Of a stretch of 59,319 nt of DNA, positions 1 to 8,263 are shown piece by piece. Numbering within the stretch: position 1 is the first letter of the stretch; the number at the start of each line of letters is the position of its first letter. The stretch lies in contig JBOEGE010000016.1 of the NCBI GenBank assembly GCA_050633265.1, positions 1 to 59,319 on the forward strand. Direction: 5' to 3'. The notes below the pieces were generated by a model. That model saw nothing but the letters and a program-made list of their open reading frames with translations. It did no database searches and was not told where the DNA came from. The DNA is from JBLHZY01 sp050633265. Lineage in GTDB: Bacteria; Pseudomonadota; Alphaproteobacteria; Rhodobacterales; Rhodobacteraceae. Position numbers and translations under genes: made by a program.

Positions 1-35
1 AAAGGTCCACGGTAGATATTTTCACAACGGTGAAT

Positions 36-242
36 TCAGGGCTTTTGCATTGGGCAGGTTGAGAGACCGAAGACGCGGTAGAGGCCGCAGCTTCCTATCA
101 GCCCTGTGGCCAGCGGGATAATTCCGATCAGATACAGAATGCGGTAGTTGCTTTCTGGGGCGAGAAAGAAGCCTGCGATGAGAGCGAGGCCGATCACGAT
201 CCGCAGAATGCGATCCAGTTTTCCGACGTTTTTCTTCAGCAT
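36..242 (-). CDS. DUF2892 / YgaP-like small inner-membrane protein
   Basis: This is a 68-residue protein with two closely spaced hydrophobic segments, about residues 12-29 and 34-52. They are separated by a short polar turn and preceded by a Lys/Arg-rich N-terminus (MLKKNVGKLDR). This is the pattern of the DUF2892 family, the membrane domain also found at the C-terminus of the rhodanese YgaP. Two cysteines lie in the C-terminal third. The ATG at 242 follows a good AGGAGG-like site. The gene stands alone, downstream of mmsB on the same strand with 80 bases between. The biochemical role of the free-standing domain is not established, so only the family and membrane location are claimed. Confidence 0.8.
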   Translation of the reverse strand: MLKKNVGKLDRILRIVIGLALIAGFFLAPESNYRILYLIGIIPLATGLIGSCGLYRVFGLSTCPMQKP

Positions 243-321
243 TGGTGCCTCCTTGAGCCAAGTTATTCAGGCAGTATAGCAGGGGCGGCGGGTCTTGTCT
301 GTGCGACAAATTCGAATGTGT

Positions 322-1191
322 TTATGTATGGTTGCGTTTTGCAAAGCGTGGCAGCATGGCGGAGAAGTCTTTTCCTGCGCCGTCTTCCTCTTCGACGAAG
401 GTTTGGTAGAGCTTTGTTGCGCGCGCGCCCATTGGGGTATCCGCATCGGCGCTTTTGGCCGCTTCTTGGCTAAGGCGCAGATCTTTCAGCATTAAATCAG
501 CGGCAAAGCCGGGTTTGTAATCGTTGTCTGCTGGGCTTTGGGGGCCGATGCCGGGGGCGGGGCAATAGGCGTTCATTGACCAGGAATAGCCTGAGGAAGT
601 CGAGACGACATCGAACATGGCCTGGCGATCAAGGCCGAGTTTATCAGCGAGCGCGAAGGCTTCGCAGGTTGCAATCATGGTCACGCCGAGGATCATATTG
701 TTGCAGATTTTTGCCGCTTGGCCATTGCCTGCGGGCCCGCAGTGAACGGATTTTTGCCCCATGATTTCAAACAGGGGCAGGGCGCGGGCGTAGGCCTCAT
801 CCGGGCCGCCGACCATAAAGGTGAGAGTGCCGTTTTGCGCGCCGCCTGTACCGCCAGAAACGGGAGCATCCAGCGCGCTCAGCCCGGAATTTGCGGCTAT
901 TTCGGCCACCGAACGCGCGCTTTCAACGTCTACCGTCGAGCAATCCAGATGAATCGCGCCTTTGGGCATGACAGGGATGATTTCGGCCGCGACAGCGCGC
1001 AAAATGGCGCCGTTTGGCAGCATGGTGATGGTGATCTGAGCGCTTTTTGCCGCCTCAGAGGCGCTGGATGCAAGGGCCAGGCCTTCTGGCTTGGCAGTTA
1101 GATCAAATCCAAGAACATCATGCCCGGCATTGGCGAGGTTCTGCGCCATAGGCTCCCCCATATTGCCCAATCCGATGAAAGCGATTTTCAT
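322..1191 (-). CDS. mmsB: 3-hydroxyisobutyrate dehydrogenase (valine catabolism)
   Basis: This 289-residue enzyme oxidises 3-hydroxyisobutyrate to methylmalonate semialdehyde with NAD. The N-terminal Rossmann motif GLGNMGEPMA is at residues 7-16. The family signature DAPVSGGTGGAQNGTL is near residue 110. The conserved lysine region (GNGQAAKICNN, about residue 157) carries the catalytic Lys of the beta-hydroxyacid dehydrogenase family. Length is normal. Its ATG overlaps the stop of the upstream hydrolase gene (ATGA), so the two are translationally coupled. It is the last gene of a minus-strand operon in which each product feeds the next reaction. Assignment to 3-hydroxyisobutyrate rather than another 3-hydroxyacid rests on this context. 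Confidence 0.93.
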   Translation of the reverse strand: MKIAFIGLGNMGEPMAQNLANAGHDVLGFDLTAKPEGLALASSASEAAKSAQITITMLPNGAILRAVAAEIIPVMPKGAIHLDCSTVDVESARSVAEIAANSGLSALDAPVSGGTGGAQNGTLTFMVGGPDEAYARALPLFEIMGQKSVHCGPAGNGQAAKICNNMILGVTMIATCEAFALADKLGLDRQAMFDVVSTSSGYSWSMNAYCPAPGIGPQSPADNDYKPGFAADLMLKDLRLSQEAAKSADADTPMGARATKLYQTFVEEEDGAGKDFSAMLPRFAKRNHT

Positions 1192-2228
1192 GAGTTTTCT
1201 CCTGTAAGATCAAGGCTATACGCCCCGAGCGGGGCAAGCATTTCATTGATTTGCGCCTCTGAGACATCACCGAGTGAGGCATGTTTCCATTTTGGATTGC
1301 GGTCTTTTTCGATGATCTGCGCCCGCACGCCTTCCAAGAAATCGCCCTGTTCCTGGGCGCGATATGTGTAGCAATATTCCTGTGTCAGCGCCTCTTCGAG
1401 CGTTGTGAAGGCGCGGGCGTTGCGGATCATTCTGAGGGTCGCGGCCATGGCGAGCGGCGCATTGCGCAACAAAGGTTTGCGCGCGCTGGTGCTGAAGGGA
1501 TCATCGCCCAAGGCATCCAGAATGGCTTGGGGCGTTTCGCCTGCGAATGCCGCGTTGATCGCGGGGGCGTTCTGCGCCAGTTTTGATGGGGCGGGGGGCT
1601 GTGCAGCTTGGGCGATTAGGGAAGGATCGCCGCTTTGTTCGAGCGCTTGAATCAGTGCAGGCCAGGCGGCCTCGGGGATGAAATGATCGGCAAATCCGGC
1701 GTGGATCGCATCGCTTCCATCCATGCGCGCAGCTGTGAGGCCAAGGTATTCGCCAAGCCGCCCGGGCGCGCGCGCCAAAAGCAACGTGCCGCCCACATCG
1801 GGGATCAAGCCAATGCCGACTTCGGGCATCGCCATCTGGCTGCTTTCCCCCACAATGCGCAGCGCGCCGTGGCAACCAACACCAACCCCGCCGCCCATGG
1901 TAAAGCCCTGCATGAAGGCCGCTACTGGTTTGGGATAATTGGCAATTTTAGCGTTCATCCGATATTCTTGCGCCCAGAAACGCCGCGCGAAATCGAAATT
2001 CCCTTTGGTGCCGTGGCGATAGATATCGGCGATATCACCCCCTGCGCAAAAGGCCCGATCACCAGCCGCATCAATCACCAACATCGTGACCTGTGGATCG
2101 TTTTCCCAAGCGATCAAAGCCGTTTCAATCGCCTGCGACATGGCCGGGCTGAGCGCATTGAGGGCGGCTTCGCGCGTGAAGGTGATGCGCCCGCAGCGCC
2201 CAATAATGCGGGTTTGAATATCGCTCAT
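1188..2228 (-). CDS. 3-hydroxyisobutyryl-CoA hydrolase
   Basis: This 346-residue crotonase-fold enzyme should hydrolyse 3-hydroxyisobutyryl-CoA to free 3-hydroxyisobutyrate. It shows the oxyanion-hole segment AFCAGGDIADIY and the hydrolase-type segment MPEVGIGLIPDVGG. In that segment the Glu and Asp occupy the positions used by HIBCH hydrolases, and the longer C-terminal extension also fits hydrolases rather than short hydratases. It overlaps the acyl-CoA dehydrogenase gene upstream and mmsB downstream by four bases each. It could be misnamed as a general enoyl-CoA hydratase, but the length and the operon favour the valine-pathway hydrolase. Confidence 0.9.
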   Translation of the reverse strand: MSDIQTRIIGRCGRITFTREAALNALSPAMSQAIETALIAWENDPQVTMLVIDAAGDRAFCAGGDIADIYRHGTKGNFDFARRFWAQEYRMNAKIANYPKPVAAFMQGFTMGGGVGVGCHGALRIVGESSQMAMPEVGIGLIPDVGGTLLLARAPGRLGEYLGLTAARMDGSDAIHAGFADHFIPEAAWPALIQALEQSGDPSLIAQAAQPPAPSKLAQNAPAINAAFAGETPQAILDALGDDPFSTSARKPLLRNAPLAMAATLRMIRNARAFTTLEEALTQEYCYTYRAQEQGDFLEGVRAQIIEKDRNPKWKHASLGDVSEAQINEMLAPLGAYSLDLTGENS

Positions 2229-3370
2229 GGGCGATCGGCCAGAAGATGGCGCGCTGTGATCAAACGCATGATTTCATTGGTTCCTTCAAGGATTTGATGG
2301 ACGCGCAGATCGCGCACAATCTTCTCGATGCCATAATCGGCCAGATAGCCATAGCCGCCATGCAATTGCAGGCATTGATCGGCAATCCGGCTGCCGGCTT
2401 CGGTGACGAATTTTTTCGCCATGGCGCAAAACTTGGATGCGTCCGGCGCGCCAGCATCGAGCTTTGCCGCGGCTTGGCGCAAGAAGGTCCGCGCGGCCTG
2501 AAGCTCAATCTCCATATCCGCGAGGCGAAATTGCAGCGCCTGAAACTGGTCGATGGATTGGCCAAAGGCCTCGCGCTCGCCCATATATTGCAAAGTGGCA
2601 TCCATTGCAGACTGCGCCGCACCAAGGGAACAGGCAGAAATGTTTAAACGGCCGCCATCAAGCCCAGACATCGCATAAGTGAAACCTTTACCGGTTTCAC
2701 CCAGCAGATTCGACGCTGGAATGTTGCAATTGTCCAACTGCACCTGCCGGGTCGGTTGGCTTTTCCAGCCCATTTTGGCCTCAAGCCCGCCAAAGGAAAG
2801 CCCCTCAGCGCCCGCTTCGACGATCACAGTGGAAATGCCGCGTGGCCCCGCATCGCCTGTGCGCGCCATGATGATATAGGCGTCCGAATAGCCGCCGCCC
2901 GAGATGAAGGCTTTGCTGCCCGAGAGGCGATACCCTTGCTCTGTGGCCTCGGCGCGGGTTTTGAGCGCGGCTGCGTCTGAGCCGGAACCGGGCTCTGTGA
3001 GGCAATAAGAGAGGACGGTTTCCATGCTTACGGCTTTGGGCAAAAACCGCGCGCGCATCTCGTCGGAGCCGTATTTATCAATCATCGCGGCGCACATGTT
3101 GTGAATCGAAAGAAAGGCCGCAACGGATGGGCAAGCCATTGAAAGCGCTTCGAAAACCAGCGTTGCATCAAGCCGGGAAAGCCCCGCGCCGCCACTCTCT
3201 TCGCGAACATAGAGCCCGCCAAAACCAAGCGCAGCAAGCTCGGGCCAGAGGCGCTTGGGGATTTCCCCGGCCTCTTCCCAAGCGCGCGCATGTGGCGCGA
3301 TATGTTCGGCCCCAAAAGCGCGCGCCATATCAAAAATGGCCGTCTGCTCTTCGCTTAATTCGAAATCCAT
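2225..3370 (-). CDS. acyl-CoA dehydrogenase, probably isobutyryl-CoA dehydrogenase
   Basis: This 381-residue FAD flavoenzyme has the usual acyl-CoA dehydrogenase order of an alpha N-domain, a beta middle domain (YCLTEPGSGSDAAAL near residue 133, contacting FAD and substrate) and an alpha C-domain. The C-domain includes QLHGGYGY and the EGTNEIMR segment that supplies the catalytic glutamate. The expected reaction is isobutyryl-CoA to methacrylyl-CoA with electrons passed to ETF. Substrate choice is inferred from the adjacent hydrolase, mmsB and mmsA, which complete the valine route. No gene for the methacrylyl-CoA hydratase step is obvious here; a general crotonase elsewhere would serve. Confidence 0.9.
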   Translation of the reverse strand: MDFELSEEQTAIFDMARAFGAEHIAPHARAWEEAGEIPKRLWPELAALGFGGLYVREESGGAGLSRLDATLVFEALSMACPSVAAFLSIHNMCAAMIDKYGSDEMRARFLPKAVSMETVLSYCLTEPGSGSDAAALKTRAEATEQGYRLSGSKAFISGGGYSDAYIIMARTGDAGPRGISTVIVEAGAEGLSFGGLEAKMGWKSQPTRQVQLDNCNIPASNLLGETGKGFTYAMSGLDGGRLNISACSLGAAQSAMDATLQYMGEREAFGQSIDQFQALQFRLADMEIELQAARTFLRQAAAKLDAGAPDASKFCAMAKKFVTEAGSRIADQCLQLHGGYGYLADYGIEKIVRDLRVHQILEGTNEIMRLITARHLLADRP

Positions 3371-3454
3371 CTGCCCCTCCCAGTAATGAATTGAACGCCT
3401 GTTTAATTCCCAAACCTTGCGAGAATTTTGCAGGCGGAAACACGCGTAAAATGG

Positions 3455-3475
3455 GGGGCCGCGATTGGCGGCCCC
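3455..3475 (-). terminator. GC-rich hairpin downstream of mmsA
   Basis: A perfect 8-bp stem (GGGGCCGC / GCGGCCCC) with a 5-base loop lies directly after the mmsA stop. Read on the minus strand it is followed, after CC, by a short ATTTT. It may end or attenuate mmsA transcription before the dehydrogenase gene. The U-tract is weak, so read-through is likely. Confidence 0.5.
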
Positions 3476-3481
3476 GCCGTA

Positions 3482-4981
3482 TTAGTCCATCGCTTTGAAG
3501 TTAAACTCGCCGCCTTCACGGATGCCGCTTGGCCAGCGCGCAGTGACCGTCTTGGTGCGCGTGTAAAAGCGGAAAGCATCTGGCCCGTGCTGGTTGAGAT
3601 CGCCAAAGCCGGATTTCTTCCAGCCGCCAAAGGTATGATAGGCGAGCGGCACAGGGATTGGCACGTTGATCCCGACCATCCCGATATTGATCCGGGCGGC
3701 AAAATCGCGCGCCGTATCGCCATCGCGGGTATAGATCGCGGTGCCGTTGCCATATTCATGATCCATCGCGTAACCAATTGCTTCTTCATAACTTTCCGCG
3801 CGAAGGCAGCTTAGAACGGGGCCGAAAATCTCTTGTTTGTAGATGTCCATATCGGTGGTGACACGATCAAAAAGATGCGGGCCAACGAAGAAGCCATCTT
3901 CATAGCCTTGCAGCGCGAAATCGCGCCCATCGACAACCAATTCCGCCCCCTGATCGACGCCAGTTTGCACCAGGCGCAGGATGTTTTCTTTGGCCGCGGC
4001 GGTTACAACGGGGCCGTAATCAACATCATCACCCGAAGTCCAAGGGCCAACTTTGAGCTTCTCAATGCGCGGGATCAGCTTTTCGATCAGCGCATCCGCC
4101 GTGGCCGCGCCAACAGGAACCGCCACAGAGATCGCCATGCAACGCTCGCCCGCCGCGCCATAGCCGGCCCCAACAAGCGCATCCGCCGCTTGATCAAGAT
4201 CCGCATCGGGCATGATGATCATGTGGTTTTTCGCGCCGCCAAAACACTGCGCGCGTTTGCCCGCAGCGGTTGCGCGGCTGTAGATATATTGCGCAATCGG
4301 GGTCGAGCCAACAAAGCCAACGGCTTGGATCGTCTCATTATCAAGGATCGCATCAACCGCCTCTTTATCGCCATTGATCACCTGCAAAACCCCGTCTGGA
4401 AGGCCCGCTTCTTTGAGCAATTCGGCCAGCATGAGCGGCACAGATGGATCGCGCTCGGAGGGTTTGAGGATAAAGGCATTGCCCGCAGAAAGGGCCGGGC
4501 CCATTTTCCAAAGCGGGATCATCGCGGGAAAGTTAAAAGGCGTGATTCCTGCAACAACGCCAAGGGGTTGGCGCATTGAGTACATATCGATTCCCGGGCC
4601 CGCACTATCGGTAAATTCCCCCTTCATGAAATGCGGCGCGCCGATGCAAAACTCGATCACTTCAAGCCCGCGCTGCACATCGCCCTTGGCATCGGGGAAG
4701 GTCTTGCCATGTTCGGCTGAGAGCGCCTCGGCGAGCTTGTCCATATCGCGATTGATCAGCTGTACGAATGCCATCATCACCCGCGCGCGGCGCTGTGGAT
4801 TGGTCGCGCCCCAAGCGATTTGGGCTTGTGCGGCTTTCTCAATCGCGGCGTCCATCTCTTCTTTGGAGGCCAAGGGGAGGCGCGCCTGAACCTCGCCAGT
4901 GGCAGGGTTATAAACATCGGCAAAACGCCCCGATGTCCCTTCGACACGGGCGCCGTCAATAAAATGGCTCAGCTCTTTCAT
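3482..4981 (-). CDS. mmsA: CoA-acylating methylmalonate-semialdehyde dehydrogenase
   Basis: This 499-residue aldehyde dehydrogenase converts methylmalonate semialdehyde plus CoA and NAD to propionyl-CoA, the last dedicated step of valine catabolism (it can also act on malonate semialdehyde). The cofactor segment GFVGSTP is present, and the catalytic Cys sits in GAAGERCMAIS. The typical MmsA sequence around FGGAKNHMIIMPDADLDQ is clear. It is the first gene of the minus-strand valine cluster, separated from the next by 111 bases with a hairpin, and diverges from a LysR gene. Regulation by that LysR protein is likely but inferred. Confidence 0.95.
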   Translation of the reverse strand: MKELSHFIDGARVEGTSGRFADVYNPATGEVQARLPLASKEEMDAAIEKAAQAQIAWGATNPQRRARVMMAFVQLINRDMDKLAEALSAEHGKTFPDAKGDVQRGLEVIEFCIGAPHFMKGEFTDSAGPGIDMYSMRQPLGVVAGITPFNFPAMIPLWKMGPALSAGNAFILKPSERDPSVPLMLAELLKEAGLPDGVLQVINGDKEAVDAILDNETIQAVGFVGSTPIAQYIYSRATAAGKRAQCFGGAKNHMIIMPDADLDQAADALVGAGYGAAGERCMAISVAVPVGAATADALIEKLIPRIEKLKVGPWTSGDDVDYGPVVTAAAKENILRLVQTGVDQGAELVVDGRDFALQGYEDGFFVGPHLFDRVTTDMDIYKQEIFGPVLSCLRAESYEEAIGYAMDHEYGNGTAIYTRDGDTARDFAARINIGMVGINVPIPVPLAYHTFGGWKKSGFGDLNQHGPDAFRFYTRTKTVTARWPSGIREGGEFNFKAMD

Positions 4982-5020
4982 GGGGGGATCCTTTTTTATG
5001 CGGTTGCCCCATGATAGGAT

Positions 5021-5074
5021 TGCATTTTTGCCTGTGAAAGAGGTAAATACTCAAGACGGTCTTGCAAAAATGCA
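5021..5074. promoter_or_regulatory. long inverted repeat between mmsA and lysR
   Basis: TGCATTTTTGC (5021-5031) and its exact reverse complement GCAAAAATGCA (5064-5074) face each other, with centres 43 bp apart, roughly four helical turns. Each arm is itself a GCA-N4-TGC dyad. The pair lies in the 184-bp divergent promoter region between mmsA and the LysR gene. I infer that it is an operator for the LysR protein, which usually binds as a tetramer to two such sites. Confidence 0.5.
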
Positions 5075-5165
5075 AAGCTAGAATGCGAAAAACGGCGCCG
5101 CAAAAAACGGCGCGGCGAAAACAGGCCGCAGAAGGTTTTCAGCGCAGAAAGAAGAGGGCAGGCAG

Positions 5166-6068
5166 ATGCAATGGGATGACTTGCGGATTTTTCTGGCCGT
5201 TTCGCGCGCACAAAGCCTCTCTGCCGCCGGGCGCATGCTGAAACTGGATCCCGCAACCGTGGGGCGGCGCATCTCAAGGCTCGAACAACAGCTTGGCACG
5301 CCGCTTTTCGCCAAATCCCCGCAAGGCTATACGCTAAGTGCTGCGGGCGAGCGGCTTTTGAGCCATGCAGAAGGGGCCGAGGGCGCGATCAACATGGCGC
5401 GCGATGCGGTTGAGGGGCCTGTTGCGGGCGGCGGCGGCGGGCTTTCGGGCCAGATTCGGATCGGTGCGCCCGATGGCTGCGCAAATTTCTTGCTCCCGCA
5501 GGTCTGCGCGCAAATCTCGGCGGAAAACCCCGATCTTGATCTGCAAGTTGTTGCTTTGCCGCGGGTTTTCAATCTCTCCAAACGCGAGGCCGATATGGCC
5601 ATCGCTGTCTCTGCGCCACAGACCGGGCGGATGACGGTTCAGAAAATCACCGATTACCGCCTTCACCTTGCCGCGCATAAAAAATACCTGCGCAAGGCGC
5701 CCAAGATAGGCGCATTGAGCGATCTGCGCGCCCATAGGATCATCGGCTATATCCCGGATATGATTTTCGATAAGGAGTTGGATTACCTCGCAGAATTGGG
5801 CGCAGAGCGGATTTCTTTTGGCTCAAATTCCGTCTCTGTGCAGTTCCAATTTGTGCAGTCCGGTGCGGGTGTCGGGATCGTCCATGATTTCGCACTTCCC
5901 TTCGGGCGGGGGCTGCAACGGGTCTTGCCTCAAGCGCTTTCGCTCACCCGCAGTTTCTATCTGATCCGCCCCGAGGGAGATCGCAAAGTTGACCGGCTCA
6001 ATCGGCTCGCCATGTCGCTTACGCAAGGGCTAAAGCGCGAGGTTGAGCGGCTTGAGGCGCTGGTTTAG
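5166..6068 (+). CDS. LysR-family regulator, divergent from mmsA
   Basis: This 300-residue regulator has an N-terminal winged helix-turn-helix of LysR type (residues 1-60, with LSAAGRMLKLDPATVGRRISRLEQQLG) and a C-terminal periplasmic-binding-like effector domain beginning near residue 95 (GQIRIGAPDG). A glycine-rich linker (AGGGGGLSG, residues 85-93) joins the two, which is somewhat unusual. The ATG has an upstream GAGGGCAGG. Because the gene is divergent from mmsA, the valine-pathway operon is its likely target. The effector is unknown; a CoA ester or semialdehyde intermediate would be a reasonable guess only. Confidence 0.85.
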   Translation: MQWDDLRIFLAVSRAQSLSAAGRMLKLDPATVGRRISRLEQQLGTPLFAKSPQGYTLSAAGERLLSHAEGAEGAINMARDAVEGPVAGGGGGLSGQIRIGAPDGCANFLLPQVCAQISAENPDLDLQVVALPRVFNLSKREADMAIAVSAPQTGRMTVQKITDYRLHLAAHKKYLRKAPKIGALSDLRAHRIIGYIPDMIFDKELDYLAELGAERISFGSNSVSVQFQFVQSGAGVGIVHDFALPFGRGLQRVLPQALSLTRSFYLIRPEGDRKVDRLNRLAMSLTQGLKREVERLEALV

Positions 6069-6155
6069 CGCACGGCGATCCTTTTGCGCGCTTGACCCAA
6101 GACAACCAAAGCGCGAACCTGCGAGAAGAGAGACATTTAATCTGGGAGGATCGCG

Positions 6156-6590
6156 ATGCTCGTACACCAAATTCTCAAGGACAAAGCCGACCAAGAGGTC
6201 GTCACTTTGCCCCCTGAAAGCAGCTTGTCGGAAGCCGCAGAGATGCTTTCGACCCGGCGCATCGGGGCGATCATCATCTCCAAGGACGGTGTTCACCCGC
6301 TTGGCATCCTGTCCGAGCGTGATTTGGTCCGAGAATTGGGGCGGGTTGGCTCTGGCTGCCTTACGCAACCGGTCACAGATGTGATGACCAGCAAGCTGAC
6401 AACCGCCAGCCGCGATGAAACGGCTGTTGCGGTGCTGCAAAAGATGTCGGACGGGCGTTTTCGCCATATGCCTGTGATGGATGGGGCGGAAATGATTGGC
6501 CTGATTTCGATCGGTGATGTCGTAAAAGCGCGCCTTTCCGAACTCTCGATGGAAAAAGACGCCTTGCAAGGCATGATTATGGGCCATTAG
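6156..6590 (+). CDS. tandem CBS-domain protein
   Basis: This 144-residue protein consists almost entirely of two CBS motifs (about residues 10-66 and 76-132). The first has the typical AEMLSTRRIGAIIIS ... PLGILSERDLVREL pattern and the second ends HMPVMDGAEMIGLISIGDVVK. Stand-alone CBS pairs bind adenine nucleotides and act as energy sensors on partner proteins, but no partner is encoded here. A strong GGGAGG site precedes the ATG by seven bases. A small hairpin with a UUCG loop overlaps the stop. The next gene, coaD, follows after 68 bases, so co-transcription is possible. Confidence 0.88.
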   Translation: MLVHQILKDKADQEVVTLPPESSLSEAAEMLSTRRIGAIIISKDGVHPLGILSERDLVRELGRVGSGCLTQPVTDVMTSKLTTASRDETAVAVLQKMSDGRFRHMPVMDGAEMIGLISIGDVVKARLSELSMEKDALQGMIMGH

Positions 6591-6604
6591 GGCCTTCGGG
6601 CTCT
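6589..6604 (+). terminator. small UUCG-loop hairpin after the CBS gene
   Basis: AGGGCC-TTCG-GGCTCT forms a 6-bp stem with one G-U pair and a stable UUCG tetraloop at the stop codon of the CBS gene. There is no clear U-tract, so it may be a processing or pausing structure rather than a terminator. Confidence 0.3.
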
Positions 6605-6658
6605 TGCATCTGGCTGCGCAATATTGTTGCGTGGCGCGGCAAAAGGGGAGCCTGAAAC

Positions 6659-7156
6659 ATGCGCATTGGTCTTTATCCAGGAACGTTTGATCCAGTCACA
6701 CTGGGGCATCGCGATATCATCAAGCGCGCTTGTGCTTTGGTGGATCGCCTTGTGATTGGGGTTGCGATCAACCGCGATAAAGGGCCGCTTTTTTCATTGG
6801 AGGAGCGGGTCGCGATGATCGAGGCGGAATGCGCCGAACTGACCAAGGAAACCGGCTGCGAGATCGTCGTGCATCCGTTTGAAAACCTGCTGATTGATTG
6901 CGCGCGCGATGTGGGCGCACAGATCATCGTGCGCGGGCTTCGCGCGGTTGCGGATTTCGAATATGAATACCAAATGGTGGGCATGAACCGCGCGCTTGAC
7001 AGCTCGATTGAGACGGTCTTTTTGATGGCCGAAGCGCGCCATCAGGCGATTGCATCAAAGCTGGTCAAAGAGATCGCGCGCCTTGATGGGGATGTTACCA
7101 AATTCGTGCCCCCCGCAGTAAAAACGCAACTGCTGCGCAAATTGGGCAAAGAATAA
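6659..7156 (+). CDS. coaD: phosphopantetheine adenylyltransferase
   Basis: This 165-residue cytoplasmic enzyme transfers AMP from ATP to 4'-phosphopantetheine in coenzyme A synthesis. The N-terminal nucleotidyltransferase motif GTFDPVTLGHRDI (residues 8-20, the T/HxGH type) is present, as are GLRAVADFEYEYQM and the C-terminal ISSK-like segment (here IASKLVKEIARLDGD). The length is standard. The ATG follows GGGGAG. A terminator-like hairpin lies between its stop and the convergent hydrolase gene. Confidence 0.96.
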   Translation: MRIGLYPGTFDPVTLGHRDIIKRACALVDRLVIGVAINRDKGPLFSLEERVAMIEAECAELTKETGCEIVVHPFENLLIDCARDVGAQIIVRGLRAVADFEYEYQMVGMNRALDSSIETVFLMAEARHQAIASKLVKEIARLDGDVTKFVPPAVKTQLLRKLGKE

Positions 7157-7173
7157 GCCACGGGTATCACAAG

Positions 7174-7207
7174 AAAAAGGCCCGGTCGCGCTGTGCGGCC
7201 CGGGCCT
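7174..7207 (-). terminator. terminator of the alpha/beta hydrolase gene
   Basis: AGGCCCGG (7178-7185) pairs with CCGGGCCT (7200-7207). The plus-strand A-tract at 7174-7178 becomes a U-tract when read on the minus strand, so the structure fits the end of the minus-strand hydrolase transcript. It may also slow coaD transcription. Confidence 0.6.
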
Positions 7208-7227
7208 GATCCTTGCTGATAATTTTC

Positions 7228-8169
7228 TTACAATTCCACTTCAACCCGGCGCAGAAACGCTTCTGTACGCTCGGGGTAATTGGTCGGAAGCATATGGCCC
7301 GCGCCCTCGATCAATTCCAGTTTGAATTGCGGATGCTCCGCATTGGTCTGAACGCCCTGTTCTTTATAATCCAGCACCCGATCCTCGGTTCCATAGAGAA
7401 TTTGCACAGGCACTTTGATCTCGCCGTAGCGCGGCAATTGGGCGTCAAGCGCGGCATCCACTGCAATATAATCCCGCGACGTATTGATGAAGCTTTTGGG
7501 CTGAAGCGAGAGCAGGCCGCCGCCTTTGATCGTGTAATCCGCCGGGATCGGATCGGGGCCAAAGATTTGATCGGCAACCATGGTTGTGTTGCGCATCGAG
7601 GCCGGGATCGCCAGCGTATAAGCCAGCAAAATGCGCATCCCGTTTGAATGGATCTTGAGCCGGGCAAAAACATCCGCCGGCGCTGAGGGTTTGCGCAAGA
7701 GCGGCGCCAAAAGCGCAAGACCGCGAAGTTTGTCTGGCGCGCGCAGGGCCAGCGCCATCGCGATCCCGCCGCCAAGCGAATGCCCAACGATCAGCGGCTT
7801 TTCCAGCCCCAAAGCATCAATCAATTCCTCGACATAGCCCGCTTGTGCCGCCAGTGATGCAGAGGCCGTCCCGGGGCGGTCTGAATAGCCCATTCCGGGG
7901 CGATCCAGCACGATAACGCGGTGATCCTTGGCCATCAAAGCGCTCATCCGCATGTTAAAGCTGCGCAATTGGCTGCCAAGCCCGTGGATCATCACGATGG
8001 CGGGGCCTGTGCCTTCATCGGTGTAATGCAAACGCCCGGTCGAAAGCGTGATGAATTTGCCGATGGGCGGGCAAGCGGCCCTAGCTTTTTCGGCGACTTT
8101 GCTGGTTTTCCAAGCGAAATACCCAAAAACCGCGACGATCAGCACGATAAGAATGATGAATGCGTTCAT
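7228..8169 (-). CDS. alpha/beta hydrolase, membrane-anchored
   Basis: This 313-residue protein starts with one hydrophobic segment (residues 3-19), which probably anchors it in the membrane with the catalytic domain outside. The alpha/beta-hydrolase fold then shows the oxyanion segment MIHGLGSQLRSF and the nucleophile elbow GHSLGGG (Ser near residue 131). A late Asp in LYGTEDRVLD and a His in EGAGHMLP complete the triad. A strong GGGGGGAG site precedes the ATG. The substrate cannot be read from the sequence; esterase, epoxide hydrolase-like or lipase-like activity are all possible. Confidence 0.85.
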   Translation of the reverse strand: MNAFIILIVLIVAVFGYFAWKTSKVAEKARAACPPIGKFITLSTGRLHYTDEGTGPAIVMIHGLGSQLRSFNMRMSALMAKDHRVIVLDRPGMGYSDRPGTASASLAAQAGYVEELIDALGLEKPLIVGHSLGGGIAMALALRAPDKLRGLALLAPLLRKPSAPADVFARLKIHSNGMRILLAYTLAIPASMRNTTMVADQIFGPDPIPADYTIKGGGLLSLQPKSFINTSRDYIAVDAALDAQLPRYGEIKVPVQILYGTEDRVLDYKEQGVQTNAEHPQFKLELIEGAGHMLPTNYPERTEAFLRRVEVEL

Positions 8170-8213
8170 AAATTGGCTCCCCCCAAATTTGCTTAACCAT
8201 ACGCCAAACGCCC

Positions 8214-8229
8214 CGGCTTTCGAGAGCCG
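8214..8229 (-). terminator. weak hairpin downstream of gap1
   Basis: CGGCT-N6-AGCCG forms a short stem between the gap1 stop and the hydrolase gene. No good U-tract follows on the minus strand, so this is only a possible attenuator or processing site. Confidence 0.25.
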
Positions 8230-8263
8230 AGGCGCAGTTCAGACGTAGCGTCATTTCAGGCGG

